From positions 62,001 through 126,000 of the forward strand of contig CALWPP010000002.1 in NCBI GenBank assembly GCA_944383455.1: 64,000 nucleotides of DNA, written 5' to 3'. How positions within the stretch are numbered: the first letter of the stretch is position 1; the number at the start of each line of letters is the position of its first letter. The DNA comes from an uncultured Peptostreptococcaceae bacterium (lineage in GTDB: Bacteria; Bacillota; Clostridia; Peptostreptococcales; Peptostreptococcaceae). Positions 17,159 through 25,928 of this stretch are shown here, in pieces. The notes under the pieces were generated by a model. That model had not been told where the DNA came from and did no database searches. It saw nothing but the letters and a program-made list of their open reading frames with translations. The position numbers and the translations under genes were made by a program.

Positions 17159-18001
17159 CTAAACTTTTATATTCGATTTAGTAGTTATTCTTTCAATATG
17201 AATCATTAAATATAATTGCTCATCTTTACTTAATCTATAGTCATAAACCTTTTCTATAAGATTATAAACTTTTAAAACGCAGTCATAACTATTTATATAT
17301 TTTTGTCTAAAAACTTCAAATATTTCTTCATTGTCATCTTCATAAGTGCTTTTGTTTAAAATTCTTTGTGCAAAAAACTTTAGATGAGTAACAAATCTAT
17401 GATAATAAATAGAATCTTGATTAAATTCCATCTTGTAGCTATGCTTTATAACTTTAAGTATTTCTTGCATTATTTTAGTAACATCACTAAAATTTATAAT
17501 ATTATTATCTAGCTGTGCATTAACTATATGCTGTGTTATATATCCTGCTTCATCTTCTTCAAATAAAATTCCAAACTCATCTTTTATTAATTCTAAAGTC
17601 TGCTTACTAACTTCAAATTCATCTTTAAAAAGTATTTTTATGTCGTGTAAAAGTGGATTTTTTAGTTGTATTCCTTTTTTAAATCTTTCAACTGCACCAT
17701 GAATATGCTCAGTTAATGAAACGTATATTATATCATTTACTTTTTTATTATATTCCTTATCAAGTATAAAAACTACTTGTTCTGTAATTTTCATATATTC
17801 TTGTGGAATGTATGAAACTATATCTTTTAGTTTTTTGTTAAGTTCTTTGTCTGAAGAAAAAACTTTATAGTTTCCTTTTAGTTCAATATCTTGACCTTGT
17901 TTTTTACCAAATGCAATTCCTTTTCCTGTAATTATTATCTCACAACCATTATCATCAATAGATATAAAAGCATTGTTGTTTAGTATCCTATCTATTATCA
18001 T
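17159..18001 (-). CDS. licT: BglG/LicT family transcriptional antiterminator
   Basis: A 280-residue RNA-binding antiterminator. The N-terminal CAT domain (1-55) reads MIIDRILNNNAFISIDDNG and binds RAT RNA as a dimer; two PRD domains follow (about 65-170 and 172-275) with the PTS-phosphorylated histidines in LTEHIHGAVERF, ITQHIVNAQLD, YYHRFVTHLKFF and MIHIERI. Without beta-glucoside the PTS phosphorylates PRD1 and inactivates it. The ATG at 18001 has GGAGGTG at 8 bases; the longer frame to 18052 lacks a site. Its own leader contains a RAT and terminator, so it autoregulates. Confidence 0.92.
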   Translation of the reverse strand: MIIDRILNNNAFISIDDNGCEIIITGKGIAFGKKQGQDIELKGNYKVFSSDKELNKKLKDIVSYIPQEYMKITEQVVFILDKEYNKKVNDIIYVSLTEHIHGAVERFKKGIQLKNPLLHDIKILFKDEFEVSKQTLELIKDEFGILFEEDEAGYITQHIVNAQLDNNIINFSDVTKIMQEILKVIKHSYKMEFNQDSIYYHRFVTHLKFFAQRILNKSTYEDDNEEIFEVFRQKYINSYDCVLKVYNLIEKVYDYRLSKDEQLYLMIHIERITTKSNIKV

Positions 18002-18033
18002 AAAAATTTTCACCTCCAAAAAATTTTTAAGTA

Positions 18034-18088
18034 TAAAAAAAGACAAAACCAATATAAGTATAATAAATATATACTCATAAAGGTTTTG
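18034..18088 (-). terminator. LicT-controlled terminator in the licT leader
   Basis: CAAAACC (18082-18088) pairs with GGTTTTG (18044-18050), followed by TCTTTTTTT. The upstream arm is shared with the 3' strand of the RAT, giving mutually exclusive folds. Confidence 0.8.
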
Positions 18089-18111
18089 CCTGATTAGTCC
18101 AGTTACAATCC
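18082..18111 (-). promoter_or_regulatory. Ribonucleic antiterminator (RAT) of licT-bglP
   Basis: Minus-strand GGATTGTAACTG, GACTAAT loop, CAGGCAAAACC: near-perfect match to the LicT-class RAT. Bound LicT would stabilise it and prevent the overlapping terminator. Confidence 0.88.
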
Positions 18112-18118
18112 TTCACCA

Positions 18119-18147
18119 ATAGTAACACATAATTTATATTTTGTAAA
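18119..18147 (-). promoter_or_regulatory. Sigma-A promoter of licT-bglP-GH1
   Basis: -35 TTTACA (18142-18147), 17-base spacer, -10 TACTAT (18119-18124), just before the RAT. Confidence 0.55.
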
Positions 18148-18166
18148 TACTTATTAATTTTAACTT

Positions 18167-18688
18167 TTATCTTTTTATATATTTAAGAATTACTACACCT
18201 TCTTCACTAAAAATTTCCTCTAGATGTAAATCTATTTTAGGATTATTATTCAAAAATAAAGGTCTTCCTTTACCAAGAATTGTTGGTATAATTCCAATTA
18301 TATATTCATCAATAATATCTTCTTTTATAAAATTATCGACTAAAATCCCCCCTCAAAATAGCCAAATATTCTTACCTTCTTTTTGCTTTTCTTCTTTAAT
18401 AACTTTTACTATATCTTTATTTATAAATTGTATATTATCATAACTTTCTATTTTATTAGATGTTGCAACATAAACTTTTTTATCTTTAAAATCATTATGC
18501 ATATTTTGGTCATAACATTTTTTGCCCATAACTACAGTATCAACACTATCTAAAAATTTATCAAAGTCCCACTTGTTTTCTGTATCTAAAGATTTATCTC
18601 CATCACCAACTATCCAATCATATCCACCGTCATTATCAGAAATATATCCATCTAAACTCATTGCTAAATTTAATATTATTTTCCTCAT
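18167..18688 (-). pseudogene. RibD C-terminal/dihydrofolate-reductase-like gene broken by TGA
   Basis: A 174-codon frame (ATG 18688 to TAA 18167) interrupted by TGA at codon 112 (18355-18353). Upstream it reads MRKIILNLAMSLDGYISDNDG, the YyaP/RibD_C (NADPH-dependent reductase) start; the frame continues after the TGA with GGILVDNFIKEDIIDEY and IIPTILGKGRPLF, conserved to the expected C-terminus. The TGA falls on the first Gly of the WLxGGG cofactor loop, so a GGA-to-TGA change is the simplest explanation. No SECIS-like hairpin with correct spacing follows. Six consecutive Gs adjoin it, so sequencing error is also possible. It is the last gene after the amidohydrolase (12-base gap). Confidence 0.75.
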
Positions 18689-18700
18689 ACACGTCTCCTT

Positions 18701-20017
18701 TTATAAAGTTTTTGCCATTTTTAAGATGTCTTCTTTTAAGTTTATTAAATCTTTTCTTATTTCATTAAAATCTCCACTTAAGAGTTTTTTATCTTTTACT
18801 ACTACTTTTCCATCAACAATAACCATGCTCACATTACCAGGGTTTGCAGAATATACTATAGTTGAGTAATAATCATATATTGGTTGCATATTTACAGAAT
18901 CAGTTTCTAGTAGTACTAAGTCAGCTTTTTTCCCAACTTCAATAGAACCAATCTCATTTTCCATATTTAAAACTCTTGCCCCACCGATAGTCGCCATCTC
19001 AAGTATTTTATCGCAAGGAAGTACACCTCTATCATTATTAAAAAGTTTATGTATTTTTGCAACTTGTGGCATTTGAGTTATTATATCAAGTGTGTTTCCA
19101 CTCATAGGACCATCTGTACCAAGACCTATATTAAGTCCTTTATCAATCATTTTAAGTATTGGCATAACACCTTTTGCTCCTTTTGCATTTGCACCTATAT
19201 TATGAGATATCCCAACATTTTTTTCTTTTAATATAGATATATCTTTATCATTAACTAATACGGTATGAGCTGATATAAAATTATTATCTAGTATACCTAA
19301 AGAATTTAAGTATTCAACTGGAGTCATATTATATTTTTTAATACACTCATCAAATTCATAATCCATCTCAGCAACATGCATACTCATTAGTGTATTGTTT
19401 TCTTTGCTTATTACAAAACATTCTTTTAAAGACTCACTAGTATTAGTGTATGGTGCGTGAGGAGCTAATCCTACTTTTATCAAACCATCATTTTCCCATT
19501 TTTTGATAAACTTTTTGCCATAGTCTATTCCTCCAAACTCTTTATAAGAATCAGGTGATATAAAATCAACTACAGTCTCAAGAAGTATTCCCCTTATATT
19601 AAGCTCCTTTGATGCTTTTGCAACTTCATCTTCAAAGTAATACATATCACAAAAAGTAGTAACTCCACCAAGTAACATCTCAGCTATACCATATTTTGCT
19701 CCTATATAAGTTAATTTTTCGTCTACTAAAATTTTTTCAAGTGGAAATAAATATCTTTTTAATCTATCTTTACAATCGTCCGCTAAACTCCTAAAAGCTA
19801 CCATAGAGATATGAGTATGACAATTTATCATTCCAGGTATTAATATTCCATTTTTTCCGTCTATTATTTCAAAATCTTTATAGTTGCTAATAGCTTCCTC
19901 TAAACTATCTCCAACATAAATTATCTTATTATCTAAAATTGATACTACACCTTCTTCTATTATATCTTTATTTTTGTTCATCGTAATTACTGCTACATTT
20001 ATTATTATATTAACCAT
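18701..20017 (-). CDS. Amidohydrolase (TRZ/ATZ, SAH/MTA deaminase-like)
   Basis: Cytoplasmic metal-dependent deaminase of 438 residues. Metal ligands are visible: NCHTHISM (HxH), MHVAEMDYE, SAHTVLVND and LGTDGPMSGN. The C-terminal beta-sandwich includes IGSIEVGKKADLVLLETD. The family contains 5-methylthioadenosine/S-adenosylhomocysteine deaminases, guanine deaminases and chlorohydrolases; the MtaD-like group fits best by eye. It is co-transcribed with a polyamine-type ABC importer (40 bases from the binding-protein gene), so the imported compound is probably its substrate, i.e. an aminated purine-like or other amine-bearing molecule rather than spermidine. Confidence 0.8.
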   Translation of the reverse strand: MVNIIINVAVITMNKNKDIIEEGVVSILDNKIIYVGDSLEEAISNYKDFEIIDGKNGILIPGMINCHTHISMVAFRSLADDCKDRLKRYLFPLEKILVDEKLTYIGAKYGIAEMLLGGVTTFCDMYYFEDEVAKASKELNIRGILLETVVDFISPDSYKEFGGIDYGKKFIKKWENDGLIKVGLAPHAPYTNTSESLKECFVISKENNTLMSMHVAEMDYEFDECIKKYNMTPVEYLNSLGILDNNFISAHTVLVNDKDISILKEKNVGISHNIGANAKGAKGVMPILKMIDKGLNIGLGTDGPMSGNTLDIITQMPQVAKIHKLFNNDRGVLPCDKILEMATIGGARVLNMENEIGSIEVGKKADLVLLETDSVNMQPIYDYYSTIVYSANPGNVSMVIVDGKVVVKDKKLLSGDFNEIRKDLINLKEDILKMAKTL

Positions 20018-20035
20018 TTTATCCTCCCAAAGTTA

Positions 20036-20059
20036 AAGACTATGTTTTCACATAGTCTT
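20036..20059 (-). terminator. Intercistronic hairpin after the binding-protein gene
   Basis: AAGACTATG and CATAGTCTT (9-bp perfect stem) with only a short T-run, between the binding-protein and amidohydrolase genes; likely mRNA stabiliser or partial terminator. Confidence 0.6.
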
Positions 20060-21113
20060 ATCTATTTATTATTCTATTCCAATTATCTATCCACTCTGTC
20101 ATCATCGAATTTATAAATGTAAAGTCTAAAGTTTTAGATTTATTAATAACTTCTCCATAAGTCATATTTCCAACTTCTTCTTCAGTTAGTTCAACTTTAG
20201 CATTAACTGGTGCATCTCCTAATGCTAAAGCTGCTCTTTTTTGAACTTCTGGACTTAATGCATAATTTATAAATTCATAAGCTAAATCTTTGTTTTGAGA
20301 GTTTTTATTTATATTTATAGTATTAAAGTTTAAATATGTACCAGATTCAGGTATTACAAACTCTACATTTGGTGTAGCATTTTTTATGGTAGAAAATGCA
20401 AAATCAGCACATACTGCAGCAACTATTTCTCCACTTGAGAACATATTAGCTAAATCAGAAGATTTACTATAAGTTTTAACAACGTTTGGCTTTAGATTTT
20501 CTATTTCCTTAAATGCTCCTTCACCTTTATCACTTTCTAAAGTTACACCTGCTTTATCTGATGCAACTGAAAGCATTGCAGGTCCAAAAGTAGTAGTTAT
20601 ATCTGGTATAGCTATCTTTCCTTTTAATTCACTTTTCCATAAATCTTCCCAAGAATTTATTTCAATTCCAGCATCTTTATTAACAACTATTCCTATACTA
20701 TTTAAAGTATATGCAGGTCCATATCCTTTATCAACTGTTGTTTTTGCTTTTTCATTTAAGTCATTTGCATTTGGTATTTTTGAGTAGTCTAACTTTTCAA
20801 ATATCCCTTTTTCTATACCTTGTTCTGCATATGATTCTGCTAAATAAGTTATATCTATATTTGAATTTGGGTTATTGACCATTTTAGTTAATCTTTCCGA
20901 GTTATTTCCTATTTCTAAAACAATATCTACTCCGTGTTCTTTTTCAAATGGTTCAAAAACTGTCTCATTTAATAAATCCTCATTAAGTCCCCAAGTTGAT
21001 ATAACTAACTTTTTAGTACCATTTGTAGAGCTTTCATCTGATTTTGCACATCCTGTTAAAGCTGTAACTCCAACCATACCAGTTAATAATAATGCTAAAA
21101 ATTTCTTATTCAT
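20058..21113 (-). CDS. Spermidine/putrescine-type ABC substrate-binding lipoprotein
   Basis: A 351-residue PotD-like (class II, PF13416-type) binding protein. The signal peptide ends LTGC with Cys22 lipidated. Mature blocks KLVISTWGLNEDLLNETVFEPFEKE, SDLANMFSSGEIVAAVCADF and TYLNFNTININKNSQNKDLAYEFINYAL have the PotD/PotF layout. It lies after potA-like by 13 bases and precedes the amidohydrolase. The ligand cannot be assigned: the expected polyamine-binding Asp/Trp set is only partly recognisable. Confidence 0.85.
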   Translation of the reverse strand: MNKKFLALLLTGMVGVTALTGCAKSDESSTNGTKKLVISTWGLNEDLLNETVFEPFEKEHGVDIVLEIGNNSERLTKMVNNPNSNIDITYLAESYAEQGIEKGIFEKLDYSKIPNANDLNEKAKTTVDKGYGPAYTLNSIGIVVNKDAGIEINSWEDLWKSELKGKIAIPDITTTFGPAMLSVASDKAGVTLESDKGEGAFKEIENLKPNVVKTYSKSSDLANMFSSGEIVAAVCADFAFSTIKNATPNVEFVIPESGTYLNFNTININKNSQNKDLAYEFINYALSPEVQKRAALALGDAPVNAKVELTEEEVGNMTYGEVINKSKTLDFTFINSMMTEWIDNWNRIINR

Positions 21114-21126
21114 AATATCCTCCTAA

Positions 21127-22158
21127 TTATAATATTACTATTTTATCTGATGGTAAATGTAGTTTTATAGTTTCACCCTTTTCATAGATAAAATCACTTT
21201 CACTATTTACTATTAAATTTCCAAGCTCTGTTTTTACATCGTATTGATACTCTTTTCCTAAAAAAGTTCTGATTTCAACAACTCCTTCTATAGTATTACC
21301 TAAATCTTTATCAACTATTTTTATATTATCAGGTCTTATAGTAGCCTTTACTTTATCTTTTTCTTTGTTAGTTTTTACTATAAATTTTAATCCTGATTCG
21401 CTAGTGTATGTATCATTTGACTGTTTAGTTAACTCTATAAAGTTTTCAAATCCAACAAATCTTGCAACAAATTCAGTTGAAGGGTTTGAATAAATATTTT
21501 CTGGCGTATCAAATTGTTCAATAACTCCTTTATTTAAAACTGCTACCTTATCAGAAATCGAAAAGCATTCTTCTTGATCGTGAGTAACAAAAAGAGTAGT
21601 TATTCCTAGTTTTTGCTGAAGTTTTCTTATTTCAACTCTCATCTTAAGTCTAAGTTTTGCATCAAGATTACTAAGTGGTTCATCAAGAAGTAAAAGTTTT
21701 GGTTCTATAACTAATGCTCTTGCTATTGCAACTCTTTGTCTTTGACCTCCTGATAATTCTTTTGGATACCTTTTTGCTAAATGACTCATATCAACAACTT
21801 CAAGCATTTCATTTACTTTTTTATCGATTTCATCTTTTTGTACTTTCTTCATTTTAAGTCCAAAAGCAACATTTTCATAAACTGTTAAATGTGGAAAAAG
21901 TGCATAACTTTGAAATACTAATCCAAAATTTCTATTGTGAACCGGTATATTAGTATAATCTTCATCTCCTAACATAAATTTTCCTGAAGTTGGCTCAATA
22001 AATCCTGCAACAACTCTTAAAGTAGTAGTTTTACCACAACCTGATGGTCCAAGAAGTGAAACTAATTCACCTTCTTTTATTTTTAGATTTAAGTTTTCAA
22101 GTATATTAGTTTTTTTATCATAAGAAACACATATATTTTCTAAGTTTATTAAATCCAT
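21127..22158 (-). CDS. PotA-type ABC transporter ATPase
   Basis: A 343-residue ATPase: Walker A GPSGCGKTT, Q-loop FQSYALFPHL, signature LSGGQRQRVAIARAL, Walker B LLLLDEPLSNLD, switch His in FVTHDQEE, then a C-terminal regulatory TOBE domain (about 240-343, ATIRPDNIKI). It pairs with the two permeases upstream (31 bases from the PotC-like gene) and the binding protein downstream to form a complete importer. Confidence 0.92.
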   Translation of the reverse strand: MDLINLENICVSYDKKTNILENLNLKIKEGELVSLLGPSGCGKTTTLRVVAGFIEPTSGKFMLGDEDYTNIPVHNRNFGLVFQSYALFPHLTVYENVAFGLKMKKVQKDEIDKKVNEMLEVVDMSHLAKRYPKELSGGQRQRVAIARALVIEPKLLLLDEPLSNLDAKLRLKMRVEIRKLQQKLGITTLFVTHDQEECFSISDKVAVLNKGVIEQFDTPENIYSNPSTEFVARFVGFENFIELTKQSNDTYTSESGLKFIVKTNKEKDKVKATIRPDNIKIVDKDLGNTIEGVVEIRTFLGKEYQYDVKTELGNLIVNSESDFIYEKGETIKLHLPSDKIVIL

Positions 22159-22188
22159 TTTTATCCTCCAAAGCTTAATTTATGATTA

Positions 22189-22971
22189 CTATTTTGAGAA
22201 ATTACTAAGCCCTAATGTTTTTTCTAATATATACATAACCCCTATTGTAAGTATCATAAGTATTACAGATAATGCAGAAACTGTAGGGTCGTAGTTATAT
22301 TCAACATAATTCATCATAGTTATTGGTAGTGTGCTAACTCCAGGCCCTGTTAAAAACATTGATACTGGAACGTTATTAAAAGAATTTATAAAAGCCATCA
22401 TAAAAGCCGCCATTATTCCAGATGTTATGTTTGGAAGTACTACTTTAAAAAATGTTTGTGATTTTTTACAACCTAAGCTTTCGGCAGCTTCTTCTATTGA
22501 ATAGTCAAAAACTTCTAAACTAGAACCTACAACCCTTATAATATAGGGAATTATTACTAAAGTATGTCCTATAAATAAACTCATATAAATAGATAAATTA
22601 AGTCTTACAAGTAAAAATTGAAATAAAGAAAATCCAATAACTATACCAGGTATTATAAGTGGAGAAAAGAAAAAACTTTTTAACAATCCCTTACCTTTAA
22701 AATTATATCTACTAAGTCCATAAGATGCAGGTATTCCAATTAAAAGTGCAAAAAGTGTTGCTACAAAAGATATTAATAAACTTGTAAACATACTACTCAT
22801 AAAAGATTCTGATGTAAAAACATTAACAAACCACTTAAAAGTGAATCCTTTTGGAGGAAATGCTATGTAATTTTCTGTACCAATACTAGTTAGTGCAATT
22901 ATTATAAGTGGTGCAAATAAAAATATATATACTAAAATAACAAACGATGTTAATAATTTACTATTTTTCAT
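22189..22971 (-). CDS. PotC-type ABC transporter permease
   Basis: A 260-residue permease with six membrane segments and the EAA loop EEAAESLGCKKSQTFFKVVLPNI around residue 180. The ATG at 22971 is chosen; it starts one base after the stop of the preceding permease, with GAGAGGTG upstream. A TTG 24 bases earlier would overlap that gene. It forms the membrane pore with the PotB-like subunit. Confidence 0.9.
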   Translation of the reverse strand: MKNSKLLTSFVILVYIFLFAPLIIIALTSIGTENYIAFPPKGFTFKWFVNVFTSESFMSSMFTSLLISFVATLFALLIGIPASYGLSRYNFKGKGLLKSFFFSPLIIPGIVIGFSLFQFLLVRLNLSIYMSLFIGHTLVIIPYIIRVVGSSLEVFDYSIEEAAESLGCKKSQTFFKVVLPNITSGIMAAFMMAFINSFNNVPVSMFLTGPGVSTLPITMMNYVEYNYDPTVSALSVILMILTIGVMYILEKTLGLSNFSK

Positions 22972-22972
22972 T

Positions 22973-23803
22973 TTAAGAAACACCTCTCTTATCAAGCTTT
23001 GATGCTAAAAAGTTAATACTCTTTATAACAACTAAAGTTACTACTATCATTATGGTTGCAACTACTGATGCTCCTTGCCAATCTCCTAAGGTCATAGTTT
23101 TTTGATAAATAAGAGTTGCTAAAACTGTATTTTTATTTCCTCCAAGAAGTTGTGGAGTTGTATATGCAGTTAATGAACCTGTAAAAACTAAAACAGTACC
23201 CACTATTAATCCTGGTAAACTAAGAGGAAATACCACTTTAAAAAATGCAGTTAATTTATTTGCTCCTAAACTTTCAGCAGCCTCTAGTAAGTCATTTTCA
23301 ACATTTTCCATAACTCCAACAAGTGAAATTATCATAAGAGGCAAAAATATATAAATTGTACCGATTATTATAGCCCCCTCTGTATACAAAAGAGATAATG
23401 GCTCACTTATTAAATTTAATTTAATTAAAAAATTATTTATAATTCCATTTTTCCCAAGTATATTCATCCAAGCAAAAGAACGAACAACTGAATTTGTTAA
23501 AATTGGAAAAACTGTAAACGCTATAAAAAGACCTCTTAATTTTTTAGATGTTCTTGAAATATAATAAGCAACTGGAACTCCAATTATCATACAAATTATT
23601 GAGGATAATAAAGATATTTTTATAGTTCTTAAAAATATTTCTATCATATAAGAGTCATTAAAAAAATTTATATACTCATAAAATATTCCATTTTCCGAAT
23701 TAGTAAATGTAGGCAAAATAGTTCCTATTAAGGGTACTATCATAAAATATGCTACTAATACTAAACAAGGTGTAAATAATATGTAGTATCCTTTTTTGTT
23801 CAT
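22973..23803 (-). CDS. PotB-type ABC transporter permease
   Basis: A 276-residue permease with six predicted helices. The EAA loop reads LLEAAESLGANKLTAFFKVVFPLS (about 190-213). First gene of the importer operon, after a promoter with TTGACA and TATTAT boxes and two palindromes, so this unit is probably repressed by a specific regulator not in the window. Confidence 0.9.
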   Translation of the reverse strand: MNKKGYYILFTPCLVLVAYFMIVPLIGTILPTFTNSENGIFYEYINFFNDSYMIEIFLRTIKISLLSSIICMIIGVPVAYYISRTSKKLRGLFIAFTVFPILTNSVVRSFAWMNILGKNGIINNFLIKLNLISEPLSLLYTEGAIIIGTIYIFLPLMIISLVGVMENVENDLLEAAESLGANKLTAFFKVVFPLSLPGLIVGTVLVFTGSLTAYTTPQLLGGNKNTVLATLIYQKTMTLGDWQGASVVATIMIVVTLVVIKSINFLASKLDKRGVS

Positions 23804-23850
23804 TTTTAAATCCTTTCTCTAAATTTATTTACAATTTTATTTTTACAATA

Positions 23851-23870
23851 GATATAATATCCATTATATC
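23851..23870. promoter_or_regulatory. Palindromic operator over the -10 of the ABC operon
   Basis: Arms GATATAAT and ATTATATC with a 4-base spacer (perfect 8+8), covering the -10 box. A second small palindrome, TATTG-T-CAATA, overlaps the -35. Confidence 0.5.
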
Positions 23871-23882
23871 GAATATTGTCAA
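23854..23882 (-). promoter_or_regulatory. Sigma-A promoter of the polyamine-type ABC operon
   Basis: -35 TTGACA (23877-23882), 17-base spacer, -10 TATTAT (23854-23859) on the minus strand. Confidence 0.75.
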
Positions 23883-23932
23883 TACCGTATTATATTTTGT
23901 TCATATTTGTATAAATATTCTATAAAAGTAAA

Positions 23933-23956
23933 AAAGATGACATAATTGTCATCTTT
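23933..23956 (-). terminator. Terminator of the second PTS operon
   Basis: AAAGATGACA and TGTCATCTTT, 10-bp perfect stem, followed by TTTACTTTT on the minus strand, 8 bases after the EIIC stop. Confidence 0.8.
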
Positions 23957-23964
23957 AAATAAAA

Positions 23965-25260
23965 CTAAGCTTGTTCATTTTGTAACATATTCTTCTCATA
24001 AACTTTAAAAAATGGATAATAAATTACCACACTTAATGCTACTAACCCAAAAGTAAATAAGACATTTTTTATATCCATTGATGATAAGTATGCTTGTGCA
24101 AAAAATGGTGTAAATGATGGGTCAATTATATAACCACAAGTTATAAGTCCTATACTTTGTGCAAAATAAGTTAGTGAAACCGAAACTATAGGAGTTATTA
24201 AAAATGGAATCGCAAGTATTGGATTAAATACTATTGGACCACCAAATATTACAGGCTCATTTATTCCACAAATTCCTGGAACTAAAGATAGCTTTCCTAA
24301 TGTTTTTAAATGAGCTGACTTACTTTTTGCCATTAATAATACAAGCCCTAAAGTATTACCTGCTCCACCTAATATTGCTATTCTAAACATTTGTAAGTTC
24401 ATAAGTACATCAGGGTCTTGTCCTGATAAAACTAAATTTGCATTTATACCAGTATTTTTTACTCCTAATGCAAAAACTATTGCAAATATTATAGACGTTC
24501 CATTTACACCAAATAGCCACAATAAATTTCCAAAAGTTATAAGTATTAAATAACCCCAAATATTATCTGCTATATTTAAAGCTGGTGTAAGTAAGCTCAT
24601 AACAAACTGAGGTAAACTCATTCCACTATTTACTAATATAACTACGTTTAATCCATATAATACCACTATATTTAAAAGTAGTGGAATTAAAGTATTTATA
24701 AAGTTTGCTACTGCTGTTGGAACAGAGTCTGGTAATTTAAATTTCCATCCCTTATTATCAACAAATCTCGATATTTCAACTGACAATAGACCTATTATTA
24801 TAGCAACAAAAAGTCCATCTGCTCCTAAATAAGACATAGGTATATTTCCATCTTTATTAGGTGCACATATCATAAAAAATAAAGAAACTGAAATAAGTCC
24901 AGAGTTTGCTGCATTCATACCATATGAATTTGCTAAACTGTAAGATATTGCAAAAGAAGACATAAGACCTAAAAGACCCATAGTCATATCATATGGAGTA
25001 GTTATAGTTGAATAGTTTGCTACTGCAAATTCTTTCCATTTTAATAAAAATTTAACGAATATATTAGCAGTATTTGGATCAACTAATTCAGGATTTATTG
25101 GAGGGTTGGCTACTATTAAAAATAACGAACCTATAACAATAAGTGGTAAAGTCATCATCATCCCAGCTGATACTGCATTTAGATGTTTTTGAGTTCCAAT
25201 TTTTGCTCCTATTGGAGATAAAACTTTGTCTAACTTTTCTAAAAACTTACTCTGTTGCAT
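23965..25260 (-). CDS. PTS EIIC, lactose/cellobiose family
   Basis: A 431-residue sugar permease, about ten helices. LDKVLSPIGAKIGTQKHLNAV opens it, with LPLIVIGSLFLIV, LLWLFGVNGTS and LGKLSLVPGICGINEPVIFGG as family motifs. Last gene of an operon EIIA-EIIB-(RarA-C-like)-EIIC. It is related to but distinct from the EIIC at 6697. Position next to GH84 and the N-glycan locus suggests a GlcNAc-containing disaccharide such as chitobiose; cellobiose/lichenan oligosaccharides are possible. Confidence 0.88.
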   Translation of the reverse strand: MQQSKFLEKLDKVLSPIGAKIGTQKHLNAVSAGMMMTLPLIVIGSLFLIVANPPINPELVDPNTANIFVKFLLKWKEFAVANYSTITTPYDMTMGLLGLMSSFAISYSLANSYGMNAANSGLISVSLFFMICAPNKDGNIPMSYLGADGLFVAIIIGLLSVEISRFVDNKGWKFKLPDSVPTAVANFINTLIPLLLNIVVLYGLNVVILVNSGMSLPQFVMSLLTPALNIADNIWGYLILITFGNLLWLFGVNGTSIIFAIVFALGVKNTGINANLVLSGQDPDVLMNLQMFRIAILGGAGNTLGLVLLMAKSKSAHLKTLGKLSLVPGICGINEPVIFGGPIVFNPILAIPFLITPIVSVSLTYFAQSIGLITCGYIIDPSFTPFFAQAYLSSMDIKNVLFTFGLVALSVVIYYPFFKVYEKNMLQNEQA

Positions 25261-25289
25261 AAAAATCTCCTTTAAGGTATGTAAAAATA

Positions 25290-25904
25290 TTATTCTTGCC
25301 AGTCATTAAACTTAAATGCAGTTTCTACTGCGTTTTCTGGTTTATAAGTTTCAAGTATTTTAGAATATCTTTCTTTATAATCATTATCTACTTCCATTTG
25401 AGGAATAACTTTACTTGCTTCATTTAGGAAATGGAATGAATCTCTTCCCATCTTTGCTCCTCTTACAGTATGCTTATCAAGTGCATAATCAGGTATTTCT
25501 GGAACATTTCCCATTGCAAATCCTTTTATAACTATATTTTTAAGTAAATCACTTGAACGGTCTTTTTCACATTGACATAAGTATCTTATAGCGTGTATAA
25601 AATACATCGGTCTATCACCATCTGCATAGGAAAAATTATTTTTCATTTGATATAAGTTATTTATAACAACACATGCCATAGGATTTCCCATACCAATATC
25701 TTCAACACTTATAGTAAGTAGTCTTCTCCATAACTTCTCTTCCATTTGTGGTGAAGTTATATACATTTCATAAGCAAATTCACAAGCCTTTTCTTCAAGT
25801 CCTCTTCTTATTGATTTTTGAAGTGCTGATATAACTTCATCTCCATTTAGACCATTTCTAGTCTTTATTCTCGCCCAAGGGTCTTTTATAAATTTTTCTG
25901 CCAT
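25290..25904 (-). CDS. Free-standing RarA/MgsA C-terminal-like domain protein
   Basis: A 204-residue protein without P-loop. DEVISALQKSIRRGLEEKA, MEEKLWRRLLTISVEDIGM, GNPMACVVINNLYQM and DGDRPMYFIHAIRYLC resemble the C-terminal tetramerisation/DNA-binding half of the recombination ATPase RarA (MgsA), where similar SxxKSxRG and RRLxxxASEDIGLA blocks occur. The AAA+ half is missing, and the gene sits inside a PTS operon between EIIB (24 bases) and EIIC (29 bases). Its role is unknown; a regulatory or sugar-phosphate-linked function is inferred from position. Base composition does not differ from its neighbours. Confidence 0.7.
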   Translation of the reverse strand: MAEKFIKDPWARIKTRNGLNGDEVISALQKSIRRGLEEKACEFAYEMYITSPQMEEKLWRRLLTISVEDIGMGNPMACVVINNLYQMKNNFSYADGDRPMYFIHAIRYLCQCEKDRSSDLLKNIVIKGFAMGNVPEIPDYALDKHTVRGAKMGRDSFHFLNEASKVIPQMEVDNDYKERYSKILETYKPENAVETAFKFNDWQE

Positions 25905-25928
25905 AAAAACACATCCTTTGTTGTCTAA

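Noticed and set aside
18290..18355. SECIS for the RibD-C-like TGA
   Set aside because: The best hairpins start at about 13 bases or have a 15-base loop without a leading G, and the position is a structural Gly, so selenocysteine is unlikely.
18522..18869. Plus-strand 115-codon frame spanning the RibD-C-like gene and the amidohydrolase end
   Set aside because: No ribosome site or family resemblance; it crosses two genes on the other strand.
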